The translations under genes and the position numbers were made by a program. Under the pieces are notes generated by a model, which was not told the origin of the DNA, made no database searches, and was given only the letters and a program-made list of their open reading frames with translations. 64,000 bases of DNA, from the NCBI RefSeq assembly GCF_031877795.1, contig NC_133935.1, positions 48,445,330-48,509,329 on the forward strand, written 5' to 3'. Shown here one piece after another: positions 46,148 to 60,200 of the stretch. The stretch is from Strix aluco (taxonomy: Eukaryota > Chordata > Aves > Strigiformes > Strigidae). Position 1 is the stretch's first letter, and every line of letters begins with the position of its first letter.

Positions 46148-49100
46148 CTTGGAATTTACAAACCCATGGGCAAATGTCTGCTTGTTTAGTGCAGTAGTCT
46201 GGACTTGGACTGAATTTTAGGATGGTTTCAAGGAAAGGAATGTCTGGATTCTTACATATAAGGGAATTTCAAGCTTTTCTAACTTGAGAGTAAAGAATTC
46301 AAATCAAAATAACTTTTACTGTGATAAACTGCAAGTTGCTTTGTTGACTTAATTGAGACAGATGTAGAAACTCAAACAAACCTTATAAACTGAATCTGCT
46401 AGTTGTCTAGACTGGGGCCAAATCTAAATGGTAGAAATGAGAAAGAAGACATGCAGGGTAGACACTAAATATCAAAAGTAGCATTCATGTCTGTAAATCA
46501 CAAAGTATTTATGATTTTTTGAATACATACAGAAGGCATGAGAAATGACAGCAGGCAATTACTGTAGACCATCAGGAAATGCATCAGAAATATCATCCCA
46601 AAATACTATATACTCACACATATTTTGAACAAAGTGCACATATTTGACAGCAAGCAACTACAGCAATAAACATCCACACCTGCATATACAAGAAGTTTGA
46701 AATACTAAGACAAAAACTTTGTGCCGAAAAAAATATAACTAAAATACGTGCCAAAGTTCTCCTTTCTTAGTGAAGAACTGGCTGTGAACAAAAAGAACAC
46801 CTTAAATAACTACCAGTGGCTTCAGCTCAGAACTTGTATAGCAAAGTTCACAGGCCACATCTGCATCAGCAAGGAATGCAGCCAGAGAGAAGTTCATTTG
46901 TAAACAAAAAGTTGGTCCTGAGGGCCTAACATACATACTGTCTGCATTTCTAACTAGAGTTAGCTGTGACTAAAAGACCTGATGCCACGGACTGACTATC
47001 CACTGGTGAGTGGAACATGTCTGGTGCACTCCTGGAGCATCTCTTACAGCCTATTTTGATCCAGAAGGAATCAAATTCACTCACACCAAGACTGCTCTGC
47101 AATGCAAACCAAAGCGTGTTGAAGTGGGGATACTTGGGAGACAGACTTCAAAAGTACACTCCCTGCCCAAACTAACAAACTGATGTGTGTTAAACATTGA
47201 TAAAACAAGCTCATACAGTAGTTTTAAGGAAGGAAAGACAAAGTAAAATGTTGAGGTAAAAAAAAAAAATTCAAGTTTGACAAGCTGGAAAATCCTAGAA
47301 CATGTTGCAAGATGTGGCAAATTGTAATTCCATGAAAAAAAAAAAAAAGAGGAAAAAAGTTATGACACACCTTCATAGACAATGACAAGGGCACACAAGC
47401 CAAAAAATCCCAAACCAACCAGACATTGAGATAGAAACAGCAGTCAAAAAGTACTACTAGCTTTGGGACAGGTAAGCAAAACAGTTAACCCAAAAAGAAG
47501 GTCCCGTAAAAACAGCTGCTCAGGGCATTCAAAAATTGCTGGGATGGCCTATGAGATAATAAGCAGAAGATGGTACAAACTGCAGCATAAAAACCTTTTA
47601 TTTATAATGTTAACTTGGATTTAAAAAAAAAAAAAACAACTCAGAGACCTAAGAGGTACTAGATTACTTGAAAGAGAGGGAAAGAAGAATCCCACATCTT
47701 CTACAGAGTACTGCTTGATATTCTTTAAATTCAGTTAAAAGAAAAGGAATAGCAAATAATATTTAATGAACACTGTAGAAATTGGATTTTCTTTTGAAAG
47801 ATTCTAAAGTAGGTCACATGTATTGTGCCATTTGCTTTTACATGAAAAGTTAATTGCAAAATGACTTGTAGATAAACCTTTACAGAAAGCCATAATAAAG
47901 GCCAAGTATTAAATCCAGTAAGTCTAACAACTAGTCTTAAAGTCATAACATACTTAAAACATCGAAGATAACAAGCCCCAAGAAGAAATAAATAAAAATT
48001 TCTGTGGATCTGTTCCAGGCTGATTAAATGCGGCATTTCTTAAATCTCATGGAGAAGGAATATGCTGTATGGGTATCAATTACTCCCTCGCTAATTTGTT
48101 TTGCAATATGCCAAAACCCCTTCCCCAGTATTGAACAATTTTTCTGTCACAGCTAAGTAAGAAGCAGTTTAAAATTTTGTCTTCTTTTTCTATTATTTCC
48201 ATATAATTTAGGTCAACAACAAAACAACTACATCAGCCAAAACTTCAACCTATGCTACCAGTACCGTTATTTGCTTTCACCACCTTTGAGTCACTATTGC
48301 AGTCTACTCAAACTTGGTCTACCAAAGGTAACAAAGATTCAAGAGTAATGTTATTAATAGTATTAAAAACATTCATTCTGGCACTCTGCAATCATTTTAT
48401 CTGACTCGATTACTAGCCACAAGACACACAAAATATAACAACTCTTCAAGAGTGCACTTGCAACAGTGGCTGGAAGTTACTCTTGAATTTCTTTTAGTCT
48501 ACAAGAGCCAAAGGTCATGATAATCTTAAAAACTAAAGCAGTCTAACCCTTAAGGTAACTAAAGCCTCTTCCACTTGGTAAACTCCTTTAAGCTTTACCC
48601 AATTACATCAGTATTTTAGGAAAAAAATGCTCAGAATTATACCTGTAACCACCTTTGAAAAACAAAATGTACCAAATTACTGAGATCATGTCAACGAACA
48701 GCATATTCTAGCAGTATGCATACAATACCAACTTTTTAAAGCAAGTTACTAATAATGTTTGAACGAGTCAAGGAAATTGTTAAACAATTTTGACACCTAT
48801 AGATTTTGCTGCATGTGTACCAAAAAAAAAAACCCTCCACTCTTCCAATGTTGGCATTTAGGTTTAAATCAATTTGCCAGTGGTAAACAGCTACAAAGCC
48901 CAGTTGTGAAATAGCATGGGATTTCTGCTTCTATTCCAACCTTGTATAACTGAACTAGACAGACTGTTTCAACTGGCCTTCCCCGTACATGTCATTAGGT
49001 GATGGAGGAAGCCTAAGACTTGCATTTCCCACAGTGCAAGGAGACAACTGAGCAAACAAGACTCAGTAGCATGAAGGGTGTAGTTCATTCTGCTAGCATA

Positions 49101-52100
49101 TGGAAGGACCAACATCTGTACTGGCAAACTGAAAGACTAAGTTGATGGCAGTCAACTAAGATGTGAACATCATTTTACTCACAGGTCTCAGTCACAGTGC
49201 AGTTCTGATCATGGAAGGTTCTGCATCTAAACTTAAACAAACTGATGATCCAAGCAGATGGCCCAATTTTTCTGGACTGGTCCACACCAAAAATCAGTCA
49301 GCCATAACATGCTATCAGGCAATTTCCTAGCCCTAGTGATGAATGAGATTTTACTGTACCTGCTTTCATTAACTCTTGCTGGGTTTACTACAATAAATTA
49401 ATTTAAGAGTGTCAGCAATCTTGAAAAAACAGCACCAGCAATTGCTTAAGTTTGCCAGAACTGTGAAAAAACTGCTGCATTTTACAGCCCTCTCAGGAGA
49501 CTGGTGAACACAACCTGCAGCCTCCATGAAAGCAGAGGGAGGTGGTGGGAGGCAGCCCAGCAGCAGAGCTGGCTGATGGGGCTCCCACCTCCCCCCCTTC
49601 ACTGCAGCATCCTGCATCTTCCAAGCAAACCCCAACTTACAGTGCGGAGAGCTGCCTGTCACCATAACTGTGGCGGTAGCACACCTTGGCACCAAGGAAA
49701 CTCAGTAAAGCAACACTTCTGCGAAGGCTGCTACATTATGCAGTTATAGCCTAAAGCTACTTTCTTAAACACAAGGCAAAAGCTGAAGTTAAAATACATC
49801 AATCCAGAGCTACAAAGTCAACTCCTAAAATCAAAACATGTTAGAATAAGCAAATAAATCTGTGAGTAATATTTGGCCTCATAAACGATGGGTTTCTCAC
49901 AGGTGCAAACATCAGCATCATTTTCTATTTGCACTACTTTATTTCTGGTATCTGCCACCTGTGCTGCACTATTTAATAATAAAACAGCTGACCCACAGGC
50001 TCAAAAGAAGAAAGTGTTAGTTATACTGATGTAAAAAAAAATAATCACACCAACAAATAACAGATTAAAAAAATACAGATTTTTCTATACTCTGCGAGGT
50101 TTTTTTAGTAGTATTATTAGTTCTCTGGATTACAAGCCACCTTTTAATACAGTGCTCACAAAATTCCCATGTTACAAGAAAATATTTACAAGTCTCAAAA
50201 ATCAGAGATCAGTGAAGAAATTTTGAAAACCTTATAACTGCAGGTTATTATTTGCAAGTGGAAATTGTTACTGATATAAATTTTTTGTGAAATATAAAAC
50301 CAAATACAATACTGAAAAAAAAGAAAATTTTATTAAATCTTTCAGATTTCATAATTTATGGTTGTGGTCTTCTGCCTCCAGTGGTACTTGGGAAGTACAA
50401 GGAGGTAGGACTGCACCGCTGTTTGTAGCAGTATCTCAAGAACTTAAAGGCAAGATCTTGCCTTTGAATGACAATGACATTATTAACATGAGGTTAACAT
50501 AGCTATTAAAGTAAAACTCTAAAAACAAATTCTCCCTGTGTAGAGACATGTAGTTTGATAGTACCAGTGAGCCTAAAGATTACTGAAGACTTGCTGAAAG
50601 CTGCTACAACAAAAAAATGCCATAAGGCATTACTAACTAGGACAACAAAGCAAATGTTTTATTTCAATTAAATAACCTGTTGCATACAAAAAAAAAATTA
50701 AAAAGCAAAACCAAAACCAAAATCAAACCACCCACACACTGAGCACGTAAACCACCAATATTACAATACAGTATGTTCAATGAACTGAATTATTGTGTAA
50801 GAAACCAGAACCCTCCTCTTTCTAGAAAAGGCAGATGATTTCATTCATGGAATTAATCTGGCCCAAGGAACCACTTCAGCTGCTAAAGCTGACATACAAA
50901 GACTATTATATATTGTTGATTTAAGTGGAGATGCAGTGAAATACAGCTTTTAGATGAAGTACAGAAACAACTCCTACCACAGTCATTTAGTTCTTCTACT
51001 AAAAAAAATAAAATCTAAATACAAACTCAATCACAGTGAAAATTATATACTAGTCATCAATAGTGAACTTAATTTTCTTGTGACAATTTCAAATTGTAAA
51101 GTAAGTGACATGAAATAACTTTAATTCAGATATCTACTTGCAAACTGTGTGACAGTCTAAAACCCCACTTTCCTGTCTAAGTAAAATTAGTTTATCATGT
51201 ATTGTTTTATTTGATAAACCCATCCAGGTACAAATTTATAGATGACACAGTAAAAGGCTGCATTTTGCATTCCAAACTTTTTGTTCTTTCTTCTTACTGT
51301 ATAACCTTATTATGAAAACGCAAGCTATAGGTAGAATAATAGGCTCTGAAAGGGTATACTGCTGAGAACACACAAACTCCCTCAATTTGTTTCTCATCTC
51401 ATTCCCTGCAAGTCCTTCCATCTGTTTTCATTAATTGCAATTTTCATTCATTTAAAATTTGTTTTTAAAAAAAAAAACATATCAATGTACTCACTAAAAG
51501 ATGCAAAAAATGTTTAATCACTCTCTGGGAAGGTAAAAAGCAACTCTGTTGCTTTGCAGCTCACACTTCAAAGAAAAAAGTTTAAGCCACGTGTTTCACA
51601 AAGCAAGGGGGACAAACCAACCCACTATTTAGTCAAATCTACAACTACGTTTACATGCAAAGTAATGTATATGAAAACATTCACTGGCCATTTATAAATA
51701 AAGACATTAATCTATTTTCTTCCAAAAATAAGCTTTCCTTTTTTTTCCCCTCCACAAATGGATCAAAACTATTCAGACCATGGCAAGGCACATTAATGTA
51801 AGGTAACTCTATTCAACCAGCCAGCATTTGCATAAATGCTGTGACTGCTCCTGATACAAGAGGGTTCCATGGGAAATTTTAAATACTTACAACAACTCCA
51901 TGTGCAGTATCTTAAGTTAAATTATGACTAAGCTAACAAACTCTCCTGCAACAACTAAGGCAAATGCCAAGCAAGATGCCTTGGGAAACAAGATAGCATA
52001 GATTCCCTTAGAATCCTAAAAAAATAGCATTAGAAAGTCAACAATCCAGCTGGAACAACGTGGTGTACAGCAACTCTAAAGCCAAAGCTGTCTCCAGAAG

Positions 52101-55100
52101 ACTGATTAAACCCTTCCACATTTAGTTTCTCAAACTTAGCAAGATTCTGGATCTCTATCTCCATGGTAAGCTAAGTCTTGTTTCAGGGTGTTATCTCTTG
52201 TAAAAGTACTATCTCTTTATAAGGCCATATATTTCAATACACAGTAAAGAATTAGCTAAAGGTTCTATAAATTACTTTAATGGAAGTTCACAGTAAAAGG
52301 CTTTGATACAGCTTCTGACCACCCCTTTGCTGTATCACCATTGTGTCCATTACAAGACAAACCACTGACCTCTGCCTGCATGCAACTGTCTCATGACAGA
52401 GGAACACCTGAATGTAATCCATCACAGACATGCTTCTACTACTTCAGGATGGAAGAAACCTCTGGAAAGCAGGTTCCCAGAATCAATAACCCATTTCATT
52501 GTGCTCAATATCCAAATCTGAGGACCTCCTACTTCAGGAAAGGTAGTGTCAGGGAGCTAGATCAATAGTTGCAATGAGCCAGATCTAATCTGCAGGCTAG
52601 ATCTTGCCTGCCCCAATTGTTAAAATATATTTGACTTCACAAGAAGCCACATTTTTAAAGAACTGAGATGCAAAAGAACGTCAGTCTCAACTAAGAAAGT
52701 CCAGAATTAGTTAAAACATTAAGATTTTTCAGAGAGGAGAGTAAGTTCAGTAAACTAACCCACTAGAAGTAGAAATCAGAGAATTATTACCATGTTACTG
52801 TGAGCATTTTATCATCTGTTGAGCAACTAGGAGAGAAAATGAACAGCAAAGCACTGGGCCAAGAAATAGAATAAGCATCCATTGAAAAAATTCTCCTAAC
52901 TTTCCCCATATTTTGGGCAGACCTTCATTAAAAGGCATGTATGTCTACTGTCAGATTTATGACTGCAGTTCAGAACAGAAGATGCCCTGATCTTACATTC
53001 CCAGGTAGGCACCTTCAGTGGATTGGGCTAGACTGGTAAAGCACTTGTGGAGAGCTTCCTACATTCTTATATATGAGAAATCAAAGAAGTTCAGACTGAA
53101 TGGGTCCCATCTTTCCTCAAAGCTGTCTTTTTTTTTGCTCATTTGAAGACAGTAGATCCAAAAGTATATGAAGGCTTCGAGTTACCAATTTCTACCATTG
53201 TCACTCTATCCAAATAAAAACACACGTATGTCCATCCTCAAAATGATTTTGCTGAGCGTACGCAGCCCAATAAGGCCACAAATAAGCTCTGTAACTATTT
53301 TGTGGGCATATTGTGCATCTTATTGCCAATTTAATTTAAAGAACCACATTTTTTCAAGCCAAATCTTAAACTATTTTCCTGAACTGTTCTATTTTCTGCA
53401 AGTTCTATAAAAATATCTGATTTCTTTGCTGAAGGATTCATGACATGGTTATCATGAACTGACCCTAAGTGCAGCAGGATTCATAGACAGAGCATTCATG
53501 GATATACTCTGTTCCACTTCCCTACTTAGCACAGCAAGGTTTGTGATGACTCAAGGCAAAGCCACTCATTTAGTAAAAAGGAAGCATTAGATGGCTTGAG
53601 TAAGATTTAATCTCATCTAAGGAACCATAATTTTGTGCCTAAAACAACAGACCCAAACAGCATCTGTATGATTTTGGAAGCATTTGTGCACGAGTAACAT
53701 GTAGCTTTTCCATTTCAATTACTATATCAGTCCTGACTGTCTAGAACTGTACTCCCTAGTGAAAAAACAAGTTAAAAGAAAGCTTTTAAGTTTTTAGCTA
53801 CACTGAGGCTCTGAAATAAAAATAACATGTCCTAAACTATTTGCTGCTACTTGTTTCCACTTGTAAAAGTCTTTAAAATTTGAGACAGGACCTGTGCAGC
53901 CTTAGTTCACTTCAACTTTGTGTAAAGGAAATTCTTTTAAAATTCAAATTAGCCAAAGCAACAAGTCACAAGAACGCTACATCAGTAAGTGCTATGAAAA
54001 TTGTTTATTAAGAGCCATAAAATATATTTTTCACACCTTTTCCACATAGTTCCAAATTATTTTTTCACTTAGTGAGTAAAGAACTATTTCCTAATATAAT
54101 ATAAAAAAAATTAAAACTCCACCTTAGATGTTAAAACAAGGTAGGAAGCTGAAAAGCTCCCAACCCAGTCAAAAACTGTGCACAAGTCATCACTGTACCC
54201 TATCTGAAGACAATGCTTCTTCACAAGGACAGAAACCCTACTGTAAAAGTAAAGTGAAAAATAGGTTCCGAGGTTTATACAAAATGTGATTACAGTAATA
54301 GTCCTTACTCTACTCTAAATTTTAGCAATGTTTCACCAATTTGTATGTTCTTCTGCTTGGAGTACACATACACACGCACAGTAACAATTGCTTGGAAAGC
54401 AGTAACTTCTAAGGTCAAAATCAGTAAGACTTCAACAAAGTGAAAAATAGAAAAACACCTAGTCATGTCCAGTGTGAGAGTAAACACTAAACAAGCTTTA
54501 GTCTTTCCCAAAGAGGGGTATTTAAGGAGGCCAGTCACAGAGGGCTTCCCTCAGAATCAGTCTATTTCACATTGAAGAACTCTAAGAGGATAAATGAAGC
54601 ATAAATGAAGGACTCATATGTATATATGATACATGGGGGGGGGAGTTTAACTCATTTTCTACAGGTTTGTAGCTAAAACCTGCAATACATTAATTTCACC
54701 TGCTCTCAGTAAATACATACAAGAAACTGAAAATGAAAAAAAAAGGAATAATTTAAATTGCAGTAAAACTGCACCTTGTTTAGATAATTCTGCTATTAAA
54801 AAAGGCATAGAGACTGACATTTTTCAGTAAGCATAGACAATCTCTTTGTAAGCTATGGTTTAATCTTTCTATTACCAGTTGGATTTTCTAAATATAAAAG
54901 TGATTTACTCCTCTCCCTCAAGTTTCTTCTACCTTTATTTTATCCCCACATTTACCTACTCCAGTTCAATATAAACATGAAGACAGAAAAAGTCAAAGTG
55001 TTTCAAGATCTAGAATGCTAGAAGTTTTCCCCCCTAGGGGTTCATAAAACTGGATCCACGTTTTGAATGTTAGTCTTTATTAGCTTACTCAGAGAAAATT

Positions 55101-56203
55101 CTGAGCAAATTTGGTTTTGTCTGACAATACTGTTATCCAAATAACAACACAGTCAATGTATTTATTGTGTTCTCATATACAGAACATCTTTAGCAGAACT
55201 CCAGTAGAAAGACTATTTTAAAACATGATTGTTTTCAGAGCCACAAAATTGCTTGGAAACTAAAAGAATACAACCACCTTTGCAACCTTTCTCATCTACT
55301 GTGAGCCAAATGAGATATCAAAAGGAACATGCAATACAGAAATATACATTTAGCTGCACATGAGTGATCAAAGGTGTACAGACAATGTCAATATTACCAC
55401 CATATACTTATTTTGATCAACTTCTTTTAAAAAAATACAATAGCATATAATGGTTTAAGATTTCGTAACCATAAACTCAGAAAGTTGTAATGGTCAATAG
55501 TGAAGCTACAGAGGTGGAAAAAAAAATCCCTTGAAAAGGATTTGGAAGTCAAACTTTAGAAAGCTTTTGCAAAAATTACTCTTCCATTTCCTGTCGGAAT
55601 GACATCACTCTTCCGCCAACTACAGCAGCTTCCACGCCCCATTTTGGCCACTTCTCCCACAAGCTTTCATGATTTCTCATTTGTCATTCCTGGTGTCTGG
55701 AACACCCACCTTCCTTCTCTTGAAGTCCCATTCTAAGATCCACTTCTGCAACATTGCCTACAGAAAGAGTAGGCAACTAAAACACTCATTCACTGCATCA
55801 ACAACGTGTCAAGCATCAGCTTTCACTGTGTACACTGTACAGCATACCATTCATCTCACTTGACCTTTCTTACTACATCGTAATGATTTCTCCCTCAGTA
55901 CATCAAATCTAAAAGCGGGAATTTAATATCCAAGAATCACTTTGGAGAAATAGCATCTACTGTTTTTGAGTGCTAGCTGCATCTCTCAGTGCTCACAAAA
56001 AGGAAAGTATGTTCAACATTATAAATATTCCATTGTGGCTGTGTGCATCTGTGTTACATGCACACATGTAATGGACATAAACAGAAAAGAACAGCCTATT
56101 TAATTTTCTTTATACTGTAGTACATTTTAATCCTTTGCTGGCTCACCTGAAATTTCTCATCAAAATCACTTACGAAACAGAATTGGAAAGCTGCATTTAA
56201 GCC

Positions 56204-56219
56204 TTTTTTTTTTTTTTTT
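56204..56219. repeat. Poly(T) run, 16 bases
   Basis: Uninterrupted T run in the long CNOT2 intron, about 900 bp downstream (in the sense of transcription) of the exon at 57100-57222. Confidence 0.9.
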
Positions 56220-57099
56220 GCATTTTAAAAAGCCTTCTATTTTAAACCTATTTCCTTCCCTTTGAAAATCTGGACTAAAATTCAGCTAACAGTCTATAGG
56301 AAATGTTTATGTTTACATAGGTCAAGCTCTATCAAGACTATGTTCACATCTACTATTAAACAACTATGTTTCTGGACAGTCAAGGAGGCAGACTTGAAGC
56401 AATGACATCTTTTTGAAAATCCGAAGGTTTCTGGTTTTTTTAATTAAGAAGAAAATTTAGACTGTATGTTGCTTACATGTATTAAATGCAAGCCTGTCAT
56501 GAGATGGTATTACTGACCTTCAGGTGACATGAACTTCAAGTCATGCTTTCAGTCTTCCACATATTTGTACATGCCACTCCATATAAAAGTGAAATTATTT
56601 TTTATTTTAATACTATTGAGTGAAATACTATTATTTATTTTAATAATAAGCAGAGCTTCAGTAAAGCCAATGCAGTTCTAATATACAATAATGCATTACC
56701 AAGGGAAAAAAATGTTTAAGAACAATTGGTTTTGTAACTTTGTGTCATTACAAACAGGAGAAAAACCTAAATTAGAATACTCGAGCAAACAAGCTGCATT
56801 TTCAGAAACTAAAAATGGTTGAAGATGTAAAATGCAAAACACTGTAGACACAACATGTAAACACAAGATATAATCAATAATCCAATTTAAGTTACAAATA
56901 CAGTTCTTAAAGATGAAAAAATAAAACCTGGCAAGCATATGGCTGAAGTTTACATGTATAAACTCACTAAAATTATAGCAGTTGCCATTGAAAACACAGT
57001 CATGCACAGCTTAAAGCTAAAATAAGCCCTTCCTCACATATATTTCACTTGAAACTATCTCACTATTGAAAGGAGAAAAAATAAGCTTATTCAACTTAC

Positions 57100-57222
57100 A
57101 TCTTTTTCTGACCGATGTGGAAACATCGACGATTGGCTGTAGTACATGTTCTCATCATGGTAGTCACCATCAACCCCCTCTACAAACTTCTTCCTTGAAG
57201 CACCAAACATGCTGTTTGTCAC
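57100..57222 (-). CDS. CNOT2: CNOT2 coding exon, residues 17-57
   Basis: 41 codons, phase 0 at both ends, acceptor TTTAG and donor GTAAGT. It begins VTNSMFGASRKKF and ends PHRSEKD, matching the N-terminal region of vertebrate CNOT2. A basic RKK segment is followed by the acidic, aromatic stretch DYHDENMYYSQ. No folded domain is known here; the region is thought to be disordered. The upstream exon that supplies the start codon is outside the window. Confidence 0.97.
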
Positions 57223-60200
57223 CTAAATAAGAAGAAACATTATTGTATACCATATGATTTGGTTTGCTACATACTTAGTATATATTTTAAATATATGTAA
57301 GGATTGTTAAAAAAACAAACCCTGTTTCTAAACATTTGAAAATTCCTCTAAAAATATTTTCTGCATATTGTCAGCATAATTGTTCTTTCAAGTGGGATTT
57401 TCATGTGACAAACTCTTATTTCAGAAAGGACTGGGGTGGGGAGAGAGGACACGCTTCATTTTTTGGAGGGGTGTTGGTTGTTTTTTGAGTCCCATGACCT
57501 TTCAACTCAGGTTCATTTAAAATTACAGAATGTCGGAAAACAAAAGAGCAAATTTCTCAAGTTTTCCTCTCCTCAGCTAAACACTTTCTATCTAAAAGAA
57601 GAAAATCAGAGAATGTTCCATAGAGCCCAGCCACCTTAAATAACAAAAATTAAAAAGGGAAAAAAAAAAAATAATCTGTGAAATCACTACCCTGTCTCAT
57701 CACCACAATTTTGGAAAAGCAGCTTTCTACTCAACCCTGCGTACTCAGAACCCTGAGTAAGTAAGAGAAGGTCAAGCTTAACCACGCTCAACAACCTCAT
57801 CACAGACTAGCAAATTTACTGCAGACAGCCCATAAAAAACCACTAGATTTTATTTTGCCCTTACTCCCACAGGCACACACACAGAGCTGCTAAGTCAGGA
57901 ACTGGAAACTAAAGAAACAGCAACCACGCAGCTGGTCACAGAACCTCAATTCATTAGAAAACTTAATCCCACAGCAAGGTCATACATTGCTAGAGTATCT
58001 ACCGCATGCAGTGCATATTTATACACCTGACACTTATTTACATAAAAATACACACATCTCTTTAGATTGCTAATCTACCTGCCTATGAAATACTATCACA
58101 ACACAGTGTGGGTTAACCAAGCCCTGTTTTAACCTAACACGTTAATGTTCAAATCAGTGAAATGGCACATACTGGTCAGCACTGAGCAACTTGCCCAGCT
58201 TCTTGTACCACACAGGGAGACTGGAGAGAGCGCAACCACCAGAATGGTAATCAACCCTGAGCTACTACTGCCCTACATAACGTACCTTCAAACAGATCTT
58301 TAACATCTTCAAAGGTAAGGAAACTAAATTACAGTTAGCTTATGAAATGCTCTGAGCCCTAAAATTTAGTATCTTCACTACTAACAACATTAGCTAAACT
58401 TAAACCCCACAGGACAATTTAAAAAAATTTTTTTAGAGTCATTTTGCACTACCTTATGCTCACGCTTGGAATTGAAATTTCAAAACATTTATTCTGATCG
58501 GCTGTAAGGAGAGTTACTTTCAGCTTGAAATCCTCTTATCCCTACTGACAGTAAATTACTGATATTCCACAGTGTGGCTTATTCAAATTTCACCTTTACT
58601 GAGGAAGATTTGTAGGCAGTGTTTAATACGTGGGTGCTCCTATACTAGTAACAACTCCATGATTTCAAAGTCATAGGAGTTCTGAGTAAAAGTAAAGTCA
58701 ACATTTGGGGTGCAATTTAATACAGCTATAATCACAGAATTGCCCTAAAACGCTCAGCTAAACAAAAGCCTATTCTACTACTCCTACAAGAGTGTTTCAG
58801 ATATTTAGACTACTGATGTCTCAGAACAGATTTACCATGTGTTACACCTATGTGAAGGCATGGAAAGGTACTGCACACCTTCTCCAGATGAAACTTCTAT
58901 TTTATGATATTTACAAAGATGTGCACATGTAAGGTCCCAAATTGCTCAAATGCATTCAGCTGACTTTCACACTTGTAGTGCAGCTTTCATTACACTATAA
59001 GAATATCCCACTGTGCTAATCCCCTTACAATGCAATTATCACCTACCAGATGGGATGGAGCATTTAACAGGCTAAGGGGATTATCTTGTCCTTTGCTCTG
59101 AGTAAAGTGCTGAGAGATAAGCAGTTGCCTTTAACTGCTGTAAAAAGGATAGTGAAACACTTTGGTGAAGCTATCCCGAGCAATGAGGACAAGCTGAGCA
59201 TCTCAACCAACTACTGTTCTTGAGAAGGTAAAAAGCAGCTTCTCACAAGTCCTGAAGAATATTTTGGTGCTCCTCTAATACCTGAGATAAGAGAAGAATT
59301 TTTTTTGCCACATAACCTTCTCTTGTGATACATCATCAGAATAACAAAATTTAATTGTGATAGAAAGCAAGTCACTGAAGCACACACCATACTGTACTAA
59401 TGTAATACCTAACCCTGAGCTACAGTACAGGGACTACGTAAGGGGAAAAAACTGCCTTTGACCCTGTAGCTTTTGACCTTATTTCTGCAAAGGCTTACAC
59501 ATGGCTGGCTACACACACAGGGTAAAGATTTCTGAGTCAGCGGGGTAAGGTCAGAGCTTTCAGTCTCAAAATATACATTTAAAGCTGCTGCATGCAAGCT
59601 ACTGTGTCCAAATATGAAGTCTATATACTGAAAAGTTCAAAGATATTTTAAACACTCTCCACTAAATTTAAATTGTCTAAAAGATTATTTTTTATGTTGG
59701 TAGTTGTATAAGACAGTGGCTCAAAACCTAAACAAGATTATGTCCTGAAGACTGAAGTGTACTGATATTAATATGGAGTCTTACAAAAGCATGTTATTAA
59801 AAATAAATTAATAAAACTTTTAATAATTAGATAAATATTGAGATTTTTATTGGCAACCCATATTTCTACATGATACCCAACAGAACTGTGTTGATGAACT
59901 CCAGAGAGCAGAGCAGCGCATTGCAGGCTGCAGCTGCAGGGCAAGAGGGGAAGGCCGGAGGAGCCCTGCCTCCAACCCAGCTGCATGGCCGTGCCTGACT
60001 GCTCTGAAGACCTTCAAAAACTTTTTGCAGAGACCAACATTTCTTCACAGCAGCAGTTTTGTAAGTGATTCCGAGTCGTTCAATGCTGCCAAGTGAAGCA
60101 GCAGCATGCAGTGCTCAGGCTGTCCACACTCCCACCGAAGGAAGGGTGCAGGCACTTGGAGGGCATTCTGGCAGCAGCCTGCACCCCTAACAGGATTTCA

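Larger units (their letters stand above)
44959..57099 (-). other. CNOT2 intron (12.1 kb), the longest in the window
   Basis: It contains an old CR1 fragment (45800-46147), a TA-repeat block near 45130-45205, several A or T homopolymers (for example T16 at 56204-56219), and a small GC-richer block near 49500-49680. The open frames on either strand (the longest about 108 codons) have no known domain. No nested gene was recognised. Confidence 0.75.

Noticed and set aside
49369..49749. A gene or exon in the GC-richer 49.4-49.7 kb block with open frames on both strands
   Set aside because: The 108- and 81-codon frames have no known domain, and CNOT2 splicing in phase does not need an exon here.
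58732..58760. A CR1 3' end (AATCACAGAAT-like sequence)
   Set aside because: Only about ten bases resemble the CR1 terminus and the sequence beyond does not continue as CR1.
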